This document shows positions 33,017-45,800 of a stretch of 64,000 nt of DNA, piece by piece. A program made the translations under genes and the position numbers. Positions within the stretch are counted from its first letter, which is position 1, and the number at the start of each line of letters is the position of its first letter. The stretch is taken from the NCBI GenBank assembly GCA_002099365.1, contig MSED01000005.1, positions 992,001 to 1,056,000 on the forward strand. The letters are read 5' to 3'. The notes under the pieces were generated by a model. It saw only the letters and a program-made list of their open reading frames with translations. It ran no database searches and was not told the origin of the DNA. Source of the stretch: Phialophora verrucosa (Eukaryota; Ascomycota; Eurotiomycetes; Chaetothyriales; Herpotrichiellaceae).

Positions 33017-34207
33017 GTTGTCGGCTTGAGGAGAGGGCGATGAGTAAGTCAACAGTAGGGACAGATCTGGTCTCAGAGTGTGATCACTGCCTGAAGTTCT
33101 CGTCAGTACTTATGATATTTAACGAGGTCGCGTCAACAGTATTGGATTACTCACAAGGATGCTCGACAGTCGGTGCCGTGCACCAATACGAGTAGATGCC
33201 GGGGTAATTAGATGGAGAATGTCAGGCGTCCAGACCGGTCATCGACTCCCCATATATATACAGGGGCCTTAATCATTAGTGCGAGGCCCTAAATAAGGAA
33301 AAGGAACGAGACCGGCGATGATGGGCCAACGAGACACCATTGCATCTTTGCCTATTGCTTCACTCAGAAGGACGTACGTTGCACCGGTGGCGGATGACTG
33401 TGCGATAGCCCCCAGATAGCAGGCGAGCTTGGTACCTTGATACTCCAGATAGACATCTGGCTCGTCTTCCCACATGCTTAATGCTTAGAAGAAGCCGAGG
33501 CTCACTCGGATATTGTGGTATAACCGGGATCAGGCGCCACGCCACGCGCCAAGTTGCAGGGAGCCTGATATCTTCGACGCAAGTCCCGCCGTAATCTTCA
33601 ATGTCTGAGGCATTCACAGGATCCTCGGTGACCGGGCACTCACTTAACATGCTACTGCAAGGAACTTAGATGACCCTAGCAGGATTATGCCACCATCATG
33701 GTCCTTGGTCCTTCCCAGAAAATGCAACAAAGGCGGCCTGCACGGTCTGCCTTTGTGAGCCCAGTTGCCAACATTGTTGCTTAACGCCCCAAGCCAGGAC
33801 ATGAGCTTTCTGTGAGAAGAGCGCGTCCCCATTAGTCTTTGATGCAGTGAGTCTACAGTGCCTGGTCGAAGATGTTCGCAGTGTTTGCGGTATAGCGGTC
33901 TCGGTGGGTGACACCCTTCTGCGAAGGTGCAGTGTGATATGATTTGATGGCGCAATCATGGTCCTGCGCCGGGCTAAGAGCTCCCTGAGAATCGGTTTGA
34001 GCCCAGTGATACAGGTATGGCTGTCGGGCACCGCAGCGCTGTGGAGCGTTCGTCGTTGAACCGCGACGTCTTTTGCTTCTGATGGCAGGCAACGACAGGA
34101 AACCAACCTGAACAACGACAAACATCCTCTACAAAACCGCAAATCTGAAGCGCACATTCGTCATTCACCTGGACGTCTCTTGCAACGTATCGCAACCACG
34201 ATATTTC
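33017..34207. other. Intergenic region with an unresolved open frame
   Basis: No gene I can support. A minus-strand frame near 33269-33475 has a protein-like stretch (VYLEYQGTKLACYLGAIAQS) followed by a donor-like GTACGT, so it could be an exon or a relic. A TATATATA element sits near 33250, about 235 bp upstream of the esterase start. Confidence 0.35.
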
Positions 34208-34525
34208 ATGTCCAAGATGTCCTCAACTACAGACACCGCAGGCAACACTACAGGCAACAATAACTCCAGCAAGGACGAACACAAGCAACCGACCTCGACC
34301 GCCTCCACTCAGATTGTCGCCTGGGGAGGCACCACAGGCAAATTGTACCTCGACGATGCCCGCCTCAGTGACCCCAAGTCAAGAGGCGGCATCTGGGGGC
34401 ACCTCTTTGGGAAAGCTGGTGGCAAGGACGGTGGAGGGGAGTTGGCGACAATGTCGTCGGGGACAATGAACGCGACGGTTGCAGAGAGCAGAAATGGCAG
34501 AGAGGGGGAGACTACACCGCGATGA
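34208..34525 (+). CDS. Small hypothetical protein, 105 aa, disordered N-terminus
   Basis: I do not recognise this protein. The first 35 residues are Thr/Asn/Ser-rich and likely disordered. A more ordered-looking stretch follows (QIVAWGGTTGKLYLDDARLS and RGGIWGHLFGK), then a Gly/Arg-rich tail. The second methionine (residue 4) could also be the start. The gene is tail-to-tail with HOG1, with 295 bp between stop codons. It may be a small fungal-specific protein or a spurious frame; the WGGTTGKLYLDDARL segment is why I list it. Confidence 0.4.
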   Translation: MSKMSSTTDTAGNTTGNNNSSKDEHKQPTSTASTQIVAWGGTTGKLYLDDARLSDPKSRGGIWGHLFGKAGGKDGGGELATMSSGTMNATVAESRNGREGETTPR

Positions 34526-34820
34526 CCGAACAGGGGCGCTGCGAGCAAGTCGATGGGGGCTACCAAGAATCAAGGGCTGGTACCGGTCCGTCGGCTCGGT
34601 AATGTACTGACTCTATGGAAAAAGACTCCTGTCTCCGCTCGAGCACCGCTGGGCGCAAGAGAATACATGAATCTGCAATGGCTTTGGCCTTGTGTACGCT
34701 TTCTTGCTACACCAAAATGTTTCGTGGTAATCGTCTCACTTCATCCTCCGCGAAGAGTAACCTCGGCAGCACTAAATTCATGCCTGGTTTTAAGCTAGAT
34801 CCCGTCGAGAAATATGCACT

Positions 34821-36196
34821 CTACTGTACTACCTGTTGGTTGACAGCCTGAGCTTGTTCCACCGTCAAAGGCTTGCCTCCTAGTTCAGTCTCGCCGTTGT
34901 CGATGTTGTGATAGTCGAGGATTTCAGAGTACATCATGATCTTCCAGGTATCAACGGGAAGATCGGCATCGTTGAATGACCAGTCGAACTTTTCATCCGC
35001 GACAGGCTCGTCCGTCGGATCGTGGTATGGCGAGAGATACTCGTGCTCCAAAGCGCCAGCTGCTGATGCACGCTTCTTAGGATCGAACACCAGCATCTTC
35101 TCGAGGAGGTCAACGGCCGCAGGATCGGCGTTCTTGAACTTCGAGCTGAGTGGTTGTCTTTCTCTCTTGGGCAAGGATTGCACGAATCTCAAGGTGTTTT
35201 CGCTGCAGATGGTCTCGATCACGTCCTGTGGAGGGGTTCCGAGCAGCTCGGTAATGATGGAGAATTGGTTGACATGATCTTTGCCAGGGAACAGTGGTTT
35301 TCCTTCCAGCATTTCAGCGAAGATGCAGCCAGCACTCCAGATGTCCACTTCGACATCATACTTCTGCCAGGTAAGCATGATCTCGGGGGCTCGGTAGTAC
35401 CGGGTAGAGACGTAACCCGTCATTTGGGGGTCTTGGATTCGAGCCAGCCCGAAATCGCAGATTTTGAGGTCGCAGTTCTCATTGACGAGGATGTTGCTAG
35501 GCTTCAGATCCCGGTGCACCACACCGGCCGAGTGGACGTATTTCAGGCCGCGCTGCACGTGATTGTCAGAACTAACTCGATGACCGGATCGAGCTTCCGG
35601 GGGATCGGCATACCAGAATTTGATAGAGGAAGTACTGAATGAATTGCTTCTCGAGCGGCCTTGAGGTCAGGAGACGGTGAAGGTCCGTGCCCAGAAGCTC
35701 CGTCACGAAGTAGCTGGGCCCAAAGTCAGTATCTAGGCGAGAGGGTCGGATACCATGGTTCGACATACATGTCTTCCAGTGGAGAGATAAAGATGTCGCT
35801 AAGGGAGATGACCTGTTCAATTAGCATCTTGGATATTGTTGGAACGATCTTGCTCACATTTTCGTGCCGGAGATGTTTCAACAGCTTCAGTTCTCGATAA
35901 GTGCGCTTTGCGAGGACGGGTGTGGAGAAGGGCTTCATGATCTTCTTGACAGCCACAGACTGGCCAGTCAACTGGTCCTTCGCAGAGCTTGATGATCTGT
36001 CAATGGTTTCCTGCACCTCTTCATCGGCATTGTTGCTCACCAGACAAGCCCGAAGGCTCCCATGCCAACCGGTTGTAGATCGGTGTACCTGGCACCGAAT
36101 CAATTGGGCATCCTGGCATCCGGATTCAAGTCCTCCATACCTGCTTGTGATCTCGAAGGTCGTCCCAAAGATTTGGGCTCGCACAAACTCCGCCAT
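34821..36196 (-). CDS. HOG1: Hog1-type stress-activated MAP kinase (SakA/OS-2)
   Basis: Exons on the minus strand: 36196-36141, 36088-36041, 35987-35858, 35812-35769, 35713-35614, 35552-34821 (369 aa). In the third exon the acceptor must be the one giving CSAKDQLTG, because the nearer AG creates a stop. Kinase landmarks: a glycine loop GMGAFG, VAVKK with catalytic Lys49, HRDLKPSN with Asp141, DFG at 159-161 and the activation motif TGY at 171-173. The TGY, rather than TEY, together with the start [15 protein letters not shown], identifies the osmotic and oxidative stress kinase. In fungi Hog1 is phosphorylated by Pbs2 and acts in the cytoplasm and nucleus. It diverges from the G-alpha gene across a 3.4-kb spacer. 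Confidence 0.96.
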
Positions 36197-39100
36197 TGTG
36201 TGAAATTTTCAAGTAGAAGCCAGCGACAGCCCGATAGTTGAAGGAAGAAGCCCGGTCGTGGGACGTTCGGGTATTGGATCAGATCGCGATGGGGGGCGCA
36301 GTTTGATGCGAAAAGCTCCTCGCTTGCCGACGTAGATCGAGTCAGGAGAGAGAGAGGAAGAAAAAACGGGAGACCGACGACGAGGGTGTCGGTACCTTGG
36401 AAACTAGGGAGATGTTTCAGAGGGGCGCTGGGTCGCAGTTAGAGATCAGGATGTGAAAGGTCTAGAGCGGCTGAAAGTCACGAACCTCGGGCTGAGGCGC
36501 GAGTGGCGCAAGTAGGAGGATAATGAAAAGATGCTACTCGGACGAGGCGAGTGACTTGGTACAGGTGACAGATCGTCAACAGAACTTTCAATGTGTTTTG
36601 CGTGCATGCAAGAAGAACTCTGAAGAGGCAGCGAGCAGCGTGGGGCAACTCAGGTCACCACCGGGTTCAGATGGTTACTAAGGCTCTGTGTCGCTTGAAC
36701 CAGCTTAGGGGCGCTGGGTTGCAGCTTGGAAAGATGACGATCTCATCCGGCGCCTGGCATGCCCATCACGGTTCTCGGCGTGCAGTGGATTGGCATCTGG
36801 GTGTAGTAACTTGCCCCTCGATCGGTCCATCCGATCCCCTCCAACTCTCCTTCCCCCGTTCAGCCGCTCGAACTCAGGGTGCCCGAGTAAGCTCTTATTG
36901 TGGGTGCAGGCACACACCCACGGAACCATACACAGAGTTTAGTTCACGACCAGCTCATGCTTCAATGGTCACTGTTCTTGGGCAACTCCGCAATCCAGAG
37001 CCCATCACCGCGGCTGTTCACCATAACCGTCGGGCACCAGGCACAGCTCGCCACACCTCTTCTCCCAGCTGGACCATGGCCGGATAAATCATCCAGCAAA
37101 TGTCCAGCAATCTCGACAGACGAATAGGGAGCATGCTGGCTTTACTACACCCCAAGAAAAGACTTCCTACTTAGTCAGATCTCGTATCGATTCCCAATCA
37201 GTCGTCCCCGACTGTCACGCTACCCGAAGGACCAGAACACTCAGTTTGGTGAGAACGGAGTCACGGAGTATACTCGTACGACCTCCTGCCCAGACTCGGC
37301 CGTCCATACACAGCAACAGCTGTCGTCGCCCCGGATATGCAACGGGATTGATTCTTCTCTGTGCCCTCCGGATGTTCCTTCCTTGGTGACCGGGTGAAGC
37401 GGCGGCGGCGCTGCTTTTACTTTGGGATCCGAATTGCCATCATTGGGACTGCTACCGACTATACTGGTGGCAATTATGGCCGCGTGCTAGCTGTTTCAAA
37501 CTAGGTGAGAGCTGTGGTATGGCCGATACTGCTCGCCGACAGATTGAAACATTGTATTGTGACCCTTTCCTACCTACCATTCTTCTCATGAAGGCTACTA
37601 GTATCATTATGCTAGAAGGATAATCTTTGGTACAGAGGGCTTCCCGAAGGAGCCATACTCTTTCAGAGTGAGTAGTCTATGGACAGATGCGCACACAGGT
37701 TATAAGAATCTGGCATTCGTGCGATTGAATAGAACACCCAGATATGCATCCACCGCTGGAGATTAATGTTGATCTCGCAGTGTTGACATTGAACAGGAAG
37801 CAAGCCTGTGGCAGTGGCTGTGGCTTATGATTCTGATTAAGTCTCCTGTTCGCCTTGGTCGTTGCACAGTTTCACTCTGCGAGGACGTATTGATCCTGCT
37901 AGCCCCCTGATCAGTATCTGGCCGGAGAAGGCGCGATGACAGCAGCGACTTCTAGCAGGAGACAAAGTTCTATAGCCCAGTTACACACCTTCCCAAAACC
38001 ATCTGTATTCTGAAGCCTCAATTTGCTCCTGTATCCGTTTCGTGCACGCAGATGGCGGTTTCGAGAGCTTGAGTCATGTTGGCATTTCTTGAGACCGCCC
38101 AAGACCAAGAACAGAAGGAAAAGTTAAGTCCACGAAGGTGTAACCTAGCCCCCAAAACGGTCGGAGATTTACCATGGTTCCTCGCCATATGATGAATTTC
38201 TCTGCTTCCTTTTGCTGCTTGTGTCGCGCTCTGCTTGACGATCGACTTCCCCGAGACAAATGGCCAGAAAGCCCGCCATATCCCTGTAGGTGACTCAACA
38301 AATGCAGCTCTCGCGGAGCTTGCCCACTCGAGCGCTGTGAAGCGGCAAGGCTGGATCGAGGCAGCTAGAAGATGTGAGGCACCCTAGGAGCCCAGCAAAC
38401 CCAGAAGAGCTTATCCCGCCTACTTACCCAGGTATCTGAATACCTCGTGTCAGCGGATACCGACAGCTACGGAGAAACTCCATTATTGCTTCTGCCTCGG
38501 AGAATAGTGTAATCACGAGGCAAATCATGTATCGTCTACAAGAGCGATGTCATGAGATTGGCGATAGTGGCTCTTCAAGCTATTTGTATTTTACCGATCG
38601 TAGGCGCTGCGAAGCTTCACGTCACTCGAGTCGATCGAATCGGGCACTGACCGGACAAAGAGGAACATGCAACGGGAAGAGGAGCCTCGGAGCGAGTTTG
38701 CGACAACTCATACTGCGCAGGTGTGCGTAATTGGCCAACGATTCGCCTATATTTGTTCTTCGAGTCGTCGGTGCCGGCACTTTCTAAAACAAGGTGGAGG
38801 GCAGACAGGTCGGTGCTACCGAACAGAGACAGTCGAATGCAATAATAACCAGCAAGATCAAATAGTACTCAGTACGTGAATAAAGCGAGGCAAGACAAAG
38901 CGCCCGACGGCATTCACTTAGCTACTGGCCACTGCACGTCTATGAAGCCCAGCTTTCCCGCTCTCGGCTACTCCGCTTAGCTCTTCGAGAGTGGCTCTGG
39001 CACCTGGCACTGGCACGAGGCAAACTCGCTCTCTCCACGATTCCCGTTCGTCCCTCCCGTCAGCTATCCACTGCCACTGCTCCTGCTACGTCTCTCTGCT

Positions 39101-39574
39101 TCCACCCTACTGCCTCGACCTCTCGCGCGCCGTTGCGGTGAGGTAGCAGCAATATCCTGCTTCATCCCTGCGAATTTACATCTCTCAGCTATTGCCGTGC
39201 TCAGCCAGCTTGGACCGGCCCGCATTTGTTGTCCTTCGTTCGAGACGTCCCAGTCTGTGAGCGTCGAGCTCCACAACCATCTGAATCCTGGTCTCGGCCC
39301 TGTCCACCCATCATCAACATCCACCAGGTCATCGACGCTCTCCGCTACAACAACTCGCGCACGCATCCCTCGATCCTCCCGACTCTCTCCCTCACGCTCA
39401 CGGTGCATCCTCCGTTGCCTTTCGACTCGACACTGGTGGCCAGTTTCCCCGCAATCAGGCCGCAGCCACAGCAGACAGCCCGTGCAGCTTCCCTTCGCAG
39501 CTGCAGCCGCAACTGGCGCTGCTCCTGCAGCGCTCCCGCTGTCGCTGCGCTACGACTAGCAGAATCCCTTCGAT
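36197..39574. other. 3.4-kb intergenic region between divergent HOG1 and G-alpha genes
   Basis: No supportable coding region. Immediately upstream of HOG1 the plus strand is A/G-rich around 36340-36385. Near the G-alpha start (about 39000-39560) the plus strand is C/T-rich, typical of fungal promoters and 5' UTRs. Three CCTCGG copies near 36484, 38490 and 38683 are about twice random expectation and serve as background for the catabolic block. A long upstream open frame or spliced leader may exist in either transcript. Confidence 0.4.
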
Positions 39575-40920
39575 ATGGGTGCATGCGGAAGCAAGGAGGC
39601 TTCGACCGAGGACACGGAACAGAAGAAGAGGAGTCAGGCTATAGACAAGAAACTCGAGGAAGATTCCCGCAGATTACGGCGAGAATGCAAAATTCTACTA
39701 CTGGGTATGCACAGGAGTGATAACCATGTTGCCCACTGATGACTGACACCTGCCTATGTTAGGGTCCGGTGAGAGTGGAAAGTCGACAATTGTGAAGCAA
39801 ATGAAGATTATCCACCAGAATGGCTACACGCAGGAAGAACGGGCACTGTACCGGCTCACCATCTATAAAAACCTGATCGACTGCATGAAGGCGTTGATCG
39901 GCGCAATGCAGCAGTTCGAAATCGAACCAGAAGATCAAACAGTCAAGGACTACGTCGACTACATAATGGAGTTCAATGTGGATCCGGACCCCGACACCAC
40001 GCTGGATCCCAAAGTGGCCGACGCCGTGCAAGCCATATGGAAAGATGCAGCGGCGACTAAGACAATGGAAAGGCAAAGCGAGTTCTACCTGATGGACTCC
40101 GCCCCCTAGTATGTGGTCGCAATTATATCCTCGGCCACTTGCTTACTTCAAGACAGCTTCTTCGAAGAAGTCCGGAGATTGGCGGCGCCCGACTATATCC
40201 CGAATGAGGCGGACGTCCTGCGAGCACGGACAAAGACGACAGGAATATACGAGACGAGGTTCACCATGGGCCAGCTGAGCATGCAGTCAGTATCCGTCGA
40301 ACAAAGGGTCATTGGCCGGGCGAGTGGCTAACATGTGTCAGTATGTTCGATGTGGGTGGGCAGCGAAGTGAGCGCAAGAAATGGATCCACTGCTTCGAGA
40401 ACGTCACGTCGATTATTTTCTGTGTGGCATTGAGTGAATACGACCAAGTATTGCTGGAAGAATCGAACCAGGTCTGCAGATCTCGGAACAAAAGCGTGGG
40501 ACGGGTTGCTGACCGACATTCCAGAATCGGATGATGGAAAGTCTAGTCCTCTTCGACTCCGTGGTCAACTCGAGGTGGTTCATGAGGACCAGCATTATTC
40601 TATTCCTCAACAAGGTCGACCTGTTCAAAGAGAAGCTGGGTCGGTCACCCCTGGGGAATTACTTCCCTGATTATTCTGGCGGCAACGACGTCAACCGAGC
40701 CGCCAAATATCTGCTATGGCGGTTCAATCAGGTGAACCGCGCGCAACTCAACCTCTACCCACAGTGAGTAATGGCCACGGAGCGGGTCCAGACATCTCTT
40801 TGCTAACCAAATTCTTTCAGTCTCACGCAAGCTACCGACACAACCAACATCCGGCTGGTCTTCGCCGCGGTCAAGGAGACCATCTTACAAAACGCCCTGA
40901 AAGACTCTGGAATATTATGA
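39575..40920 (+). CDS. Heterotrimeric G protein alpha subunit, group III (GNA-3/GanB type)
   Basis: Exons: 39575-39704, 39763-40108, 40157-40285, 40342-40471, 40525-40763, 40821-40920 (357 aa). The N-terminus MGACGSKE has the Gly2 and Cys4 sites used for myristoylation and palmitoylation. Nucleotide-binding elements are the P-loop GSGESGKST (residues 44-52), the switch II region DVGGQRSERKKW, NKVD and TQATDT. The C-terminus ends DSGIL. N-terminal KKLEEDSRRLRRECKILLL and the DSGIL end are those of the third fungal G-alpha group, which activates adenylate cyclase and cAMP-PKA signalling in response to nutrients. It lies on the same strand as glycogen phosphorylase and about 10 kb from a 7TM-RGS gene, a protein class that acts on G-alpha subunits. 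Confidence 0.94.
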
Positions 40921-42639
40921 AAGCCACGACCACTCCATGTTTGTTTCACCTTGAGTTATGCATTTATTCCCCGGCGTCTAGCGTGTCATGTGATGAAAGG
41001 GAGTCATGACGGACTGGGAAGGCGCCATCAGTATGCGCTTCTATATTTTCTGCCCCCTGGAGGTCGCGCGCTTGGTTGGCAGTGGTACTCAGCCCTGGAT
41101 TTTTGTTGCTGCGGACTCCGCGCCTTTGGTCTTTTGATGCAAAAAGTTTGGCGTTTGGCAATAGTTTTCATTGCTCGAGAGGGAGAGGGAGGGAGCACGT
41201 CAGGATCGTTGCCACTGCGAGGAGCGGGCCATCACTGCAACTGGTTTTGCTGTCTGAGTCGAGATGAAGGCCGAATTGGGTATTGAGGCACTGTCAAGAG
41301 AGTCTCCAGAGTGAGATGTTAGAAGGTTCGACATACCGGCATCGATCGCCCCATCGAACTGGCCGTCTCCAGGTGTGTTTCCGCGTCCGACAATTCTTTA
41401 TTTGTCGAGCAGTGCCAGAGCGAGAAGGCCATCGAACCCCCTGAGGACAACTGGAGATGTGGGTATGGCATCTACGGGCCGCAATCGTCGCCGTGTACTC
41501 ATAATAAAGATATTATTCCCACATGCGAGAATGCGCAGACGTTCCACAGAATGATGATCAACGGCTGCGGATCACCCTTGACACGGCGCCCCGATGAGGA
41601 AAGCAGTTACGAAGCAAGCGGCAGATTACACAAGATGCACCAGGTGCACCAGATGGGAGGTTTGGTACCGCGAGTGATGACCTCAGCACGCGAACCCGAG
41701 CTGAGGCATGGCATAATGGTGGTCTGATTGATATATGATACGACAGCCTTGCGTTGTTCCAGCGCTGCTTGGTTGCTACATCACGTACCCAGATGGATAT
41801 TTGCTTCCTGAATGTACACAGCATGCCCTAGCGGCTGAGAAAAGCAAAGGAGCAGGTGGTTTTCCCGCCGCTCGTTCCCGCACGCAACATATTGGACTCT
41901 ACTCGTACAGCAATTAGTCGATTTGTGACAGGTGGGAAATTGAGTCCAATGACATGGGCTCGCCTGCCCGCAGGGGGTGTGGACAGGTATCGCGAATTCT
42001 TGTTTGTCACCTCCCAGCGCCGCCTTACCCCGCCATGTGGTTCCCACCAGAGGAGCTGCCACCCACTTGACCTATTCTATCCTGCTGGCATGTGCGGCTT
42101 CACAGCGAAGATCCCAGCTACCAAAAACAGATCAAGATGATCGTCCGGCAAAACAGATTGTGTCGGAAAAAAACCAACTGTGTACCTGGGCCCGTGCAAT
42201 CGCCCAGCTCGTGCCAACTGCTGGTCCGTTGCCCTGGAGCTCTCCGAGCATTGGGCATCTCGCAAAGGCGGGGTAGAAGGAGCAACCATCTCTGCACGCC
42301 CAAGTTTTGTAACATGCAGTCGTGTGGTAAACATGGGTTTCCCTCGCGCTCACCGCTTCATGCGGCTCGTAGTAGAAGAGCTCTAGGGAACATCAAGCCG
42401 TGCCATTGACGTCGCGCTCGCCGCTTCCTTGATCGCGAGCAGAGACAAGGCCTGCCGTTGCTGGCATGTCACTAATGCACAGCGAATGCTGAATGATGGA
42501 TACCCCGATCGATACGCTGTGACTCGGCGACCATTCGTTCGTGCTTGTGCATGGGTTATGCTTTTACGCTGCTGCATGGCAATCATCATACTGCATTTGT
42601 ACCCAGCGGACAAGAACGAGCACGAGCTCCATTTAGCTG
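40921..42639. other. Intergenic region
   Basis: No supportable gene; open frames on both strands overlap each other without recognisable domains. It is likely 3' UTR of the G-alpha gene and distal promoter of glycogen phosphorylase. Confidence 0.4.
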
Positions 42640-42853
42640 GAGCTTCCCCTTCCTTCCCGCCCTGTCCAGCAGCAGCACATCACATCACTTACCAACTCTC
42701 TGTCCTCTTCTCGCTGTCCTCTCTTCTTCTTGACCGCCCTCCTCCACCCTTCCTTCCTACGTTTGGCATAGACATTCTCTCTTCTGTCTCATTCCTATAA
42801 TCGTGTCTTCTTCACTTGCACCTTCAAGCGGCCCCTCTTAGCCCATTGACAAG
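42640..42853 (+). promoter_or_regulatory. C/T-rich core promoter/5' UTR of glycogen phosphorylase
   Basis: A strongly pyrimidine-biased stretch just upstream of the ATG at 42854, as found in highly expressed fungal genes. Two CCCCT pentamers (near 42648 and 42832) match the yeast stress-response element core, but such short sites are common by chance. Confidence 0.45.
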
Positions 42854-45800
42854 ATGGCTGCCGCAGCAGCTGCCCAGAACCCTCGGGAGCGCAAGCCCTC
42901 GACGAGCGCCCCCATATCTACCTTGTCAGGCCCTGTCGGTCCCGGCTTCACGAGGCCGAAGCACAAGCGAACCGCAACGGGCTTTGGAGCCGGCGACATC
43001 AAGGCGGTGGAATCGAGCATCCCCGAGCCCATGCGAGAGGCGTAAGTCGAGATTCTCATACGCAGCTTACATGGCCAGCTACTGACAAATTGCACACCAG
43101 ATGGAGGAAATTCGTATGCCTGAAACGCTTGCTCTGCCCGTTCCCTCTCTAATGCTGACGTTACAGTCTCCGCGCGGTTTCACCACAAAGGAAGAGTTCG
43201 AGGTGCGTCCTTCTATACAATTTCTGAGCGGAACGACTGAACTTTGCACAACAGGCCGAGGCCGTCAAGCACATTGAAACTACACTGGCAAGATCCCTTT
43301 TCAACTGCGATGAGCTGTGGGTCCTGTCGCTCGACTTTGCTATGAATACTGCTGATCCCGTTTCAGGGCCGCATACTCTGGGACCGCGCTGGCCTTTCGA
43401 GACCGTCTCATCATCGACTGGAACAAGACACAACAGAGACAAACCTTTGCCGACCAGAAAAGAATCTACTGTATGTGCAGGATATGAGATGGGCTGATAT
43501 CACAACGCTTACCCATACCTTGTAGATCTCTCCCTCGAGTTCTTGATGGGCCGAGCCCTGGACAATGCAATGCTGAACGTCGGACTGAAGAATGTGGCCA
43601 AAGGTGGGTCCTACCTCCCGCTGGTGATTCCCACAGGCTTATAATTGGACAGAGGGTCTCGCGGAGCTTGGCTTCCGTATCGAGGATATCATTGAACAAG
43701 AGCACGACGCGGCGCTCGGAAATGGTGGTCTCGGTCGCCTCGCCGCGTGCTTCCTCGACAGCCTGGCCACGTTGAATTACGCCGCCTGGGGTTACGGCCT
43801 GCGGTACAGGTACGGCATCTTCAAGCAAGAGATTCAGGATGGTTACCAGGTTGAAATCCCGGATTATTGGCTCGACTTCAACCCCTGGGAATTTCCGAGA
43901 CACGATGTTACGGTTGACGTGCAGTTCTACGGTTGGGTCAATAAGTACACCAACGACGAGGGAAAGCAAATCGTGTCCTGGCAAGATGGCGAGATTGTCA
44001 CCGCGACAGCTTACGATGTGCCCGTTCCAGGGTATGGAACTCCGACCGTGAACAACCTCCGGCTCTGGTCAAGCAAAGCCTCAAGTGGCGAATTCGACTT
44101 TGCCAAGTTCAACTCAGGCGAGTATGAGAGTGCTGTGGCTGACGAGCAGCGCGCGGAGACCATCTCGGCCGTTTTGTATCCGAATGACAACCTTGAACGA
44201 GGCAAGGAGCTCCGGTTGAAGCAGCAATACTTTTGGTGCGCTGCCTCGCTTCACGACATTGTTCGCAGGTTCAAGAAGTCCAAGCGCAAGTGGTCTGAGT
44301 TCCCAGAACAGGTGGCCATTCAGCTGAATGACACTCACCCGACGCTGGCAATCGTCGAACTGCAGCGGATTTTGGTCGATATGGAAGGATTGGAATGGGA
44401 TGCGGCATGGGATATCGTCACCCGAACATTCGGCTATACCAACCACACGGTCTTGCCTGAAGCGTTGGAGAAATGGTCTGTACCCTTGATGCAGAACCTC
44501 CTCCCCCGCCATCTTCAACTGATCTACGAAATCAATCTCTTCTTCCTTCAATCGGTCGAACGCCGATTCCCCAAGGATCGAGATCTCCTGGGCAGAGTGT
44601 CTATCATTGAGGAATCCCAGCCCAAGATGGTGCGGATGGCGTTCCTGGCAATTGTTGGCTCGCACAAGGTCAACGGCGTTGCCGAATTGCACTCGGACCT
44701 GATCAAAACCACCATCTTCAAGGATTTTGTCAAGGTCTACGGCCCGGACAAGTTTACCAATGTCACCAATGGTATTACTCCTCGAAGATGGTTGCACCAA
44801 GCAAACCCGCGCCTGTCGGAACTGATTGCGTCGAAGCTTGGAAACTACGAGTTCTTGAAGGACTTGACGCTTCTCAACAAACTCGAGCCCTACGTGGATG
44901 ACAAGGCCTTCAAGAAGGAGTGGGCGGAAATCAAGTATGCCAACAAGGTCCGACTTGCCCAACACATCCAGAAGACCAAAGGTTACAGTGTCAATCCAAA
45001 GGCTCTCTTCGACATCCAGGTCAAGCGAATCCACGAGTACAAGCGCCAGCAGCTCAACATCTTCGGCGTCATTCATCGTTATATGGCCATCAAGGCCATG
45101 TCGCCCGAAGAGCGTAAGAAGCTTGTTCCCCGAGTATCGGTCTTTGGTGGCAAAGCGGCTCCCGGTTACTGGATGGCCAAGACCATCATCCACTTGATCA
45201 ACAAGGTCGGGGATGTGGTCAACAAGGACCCTGACGTCGGCGACTTGCTCAAAGTCGTGTTCCTCGAGGACTACAATGTCAGCAAGGCCGAGATCATTAT
45301 TCCGGCTTCCGACATCAGCGAGCATATCTCGACGGCTGGCACCGAAGCATCAGGCACGAGTAACATGAAGTTCGTGTTGAACGGTGGTCTCATCATTGGT
45401 ACCCTCGACGGTGCCAACATTGAGATCACTCGCGAAATCGGCGAGCAGAACATCTTCTTGTTCGGCAATCTCTCGGAAGACGTGGAGGATCTACGCCATC
45501 ACCACTTCTATGGCGACTACAAGCTGAACTCTGAGCTCTTGAAGGTGTTTGACTTTATCAAAAAGGGTACTTTCGGTGACGAGAGTTCGTTTGGTGCTCT
45601 GATCAGTGGCATCGCTGAGCATGGCGATTACTACCTTGGTAAGACCGGCCGACTCCAGACCGTCCGAAATGAGCTAACCACAGGGTACAACAGTTAGCGA
45701 TGACTTCAACAGCTACTGCCAGACACAGGACCTTATTGATGAGGCGTACAAGGACCAGGACTCCTGGGTCAGCAAGTCGATCATCAGTGTGGCCAGAATG

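Noticed and set aside
36593..37087. 164-codon plus-strand frame upstream of HOG1
   Set aside because: Its composition is random (many His, Arg, Ser), it has no domain, and it shows no splice partners.
42640..42853. CCCCT pentamers as stress-response elements
   Set aside because: Only noted, not claimed: the pentamer is frequent by chance and the regulator set of filamentous fungi differs from yeast.
44114..45325. 403-codon minus-strand frame opposite glycogen phosphorylase
   Set aside because: An antisense shadow of a conserved coding exon with no domain of its own.
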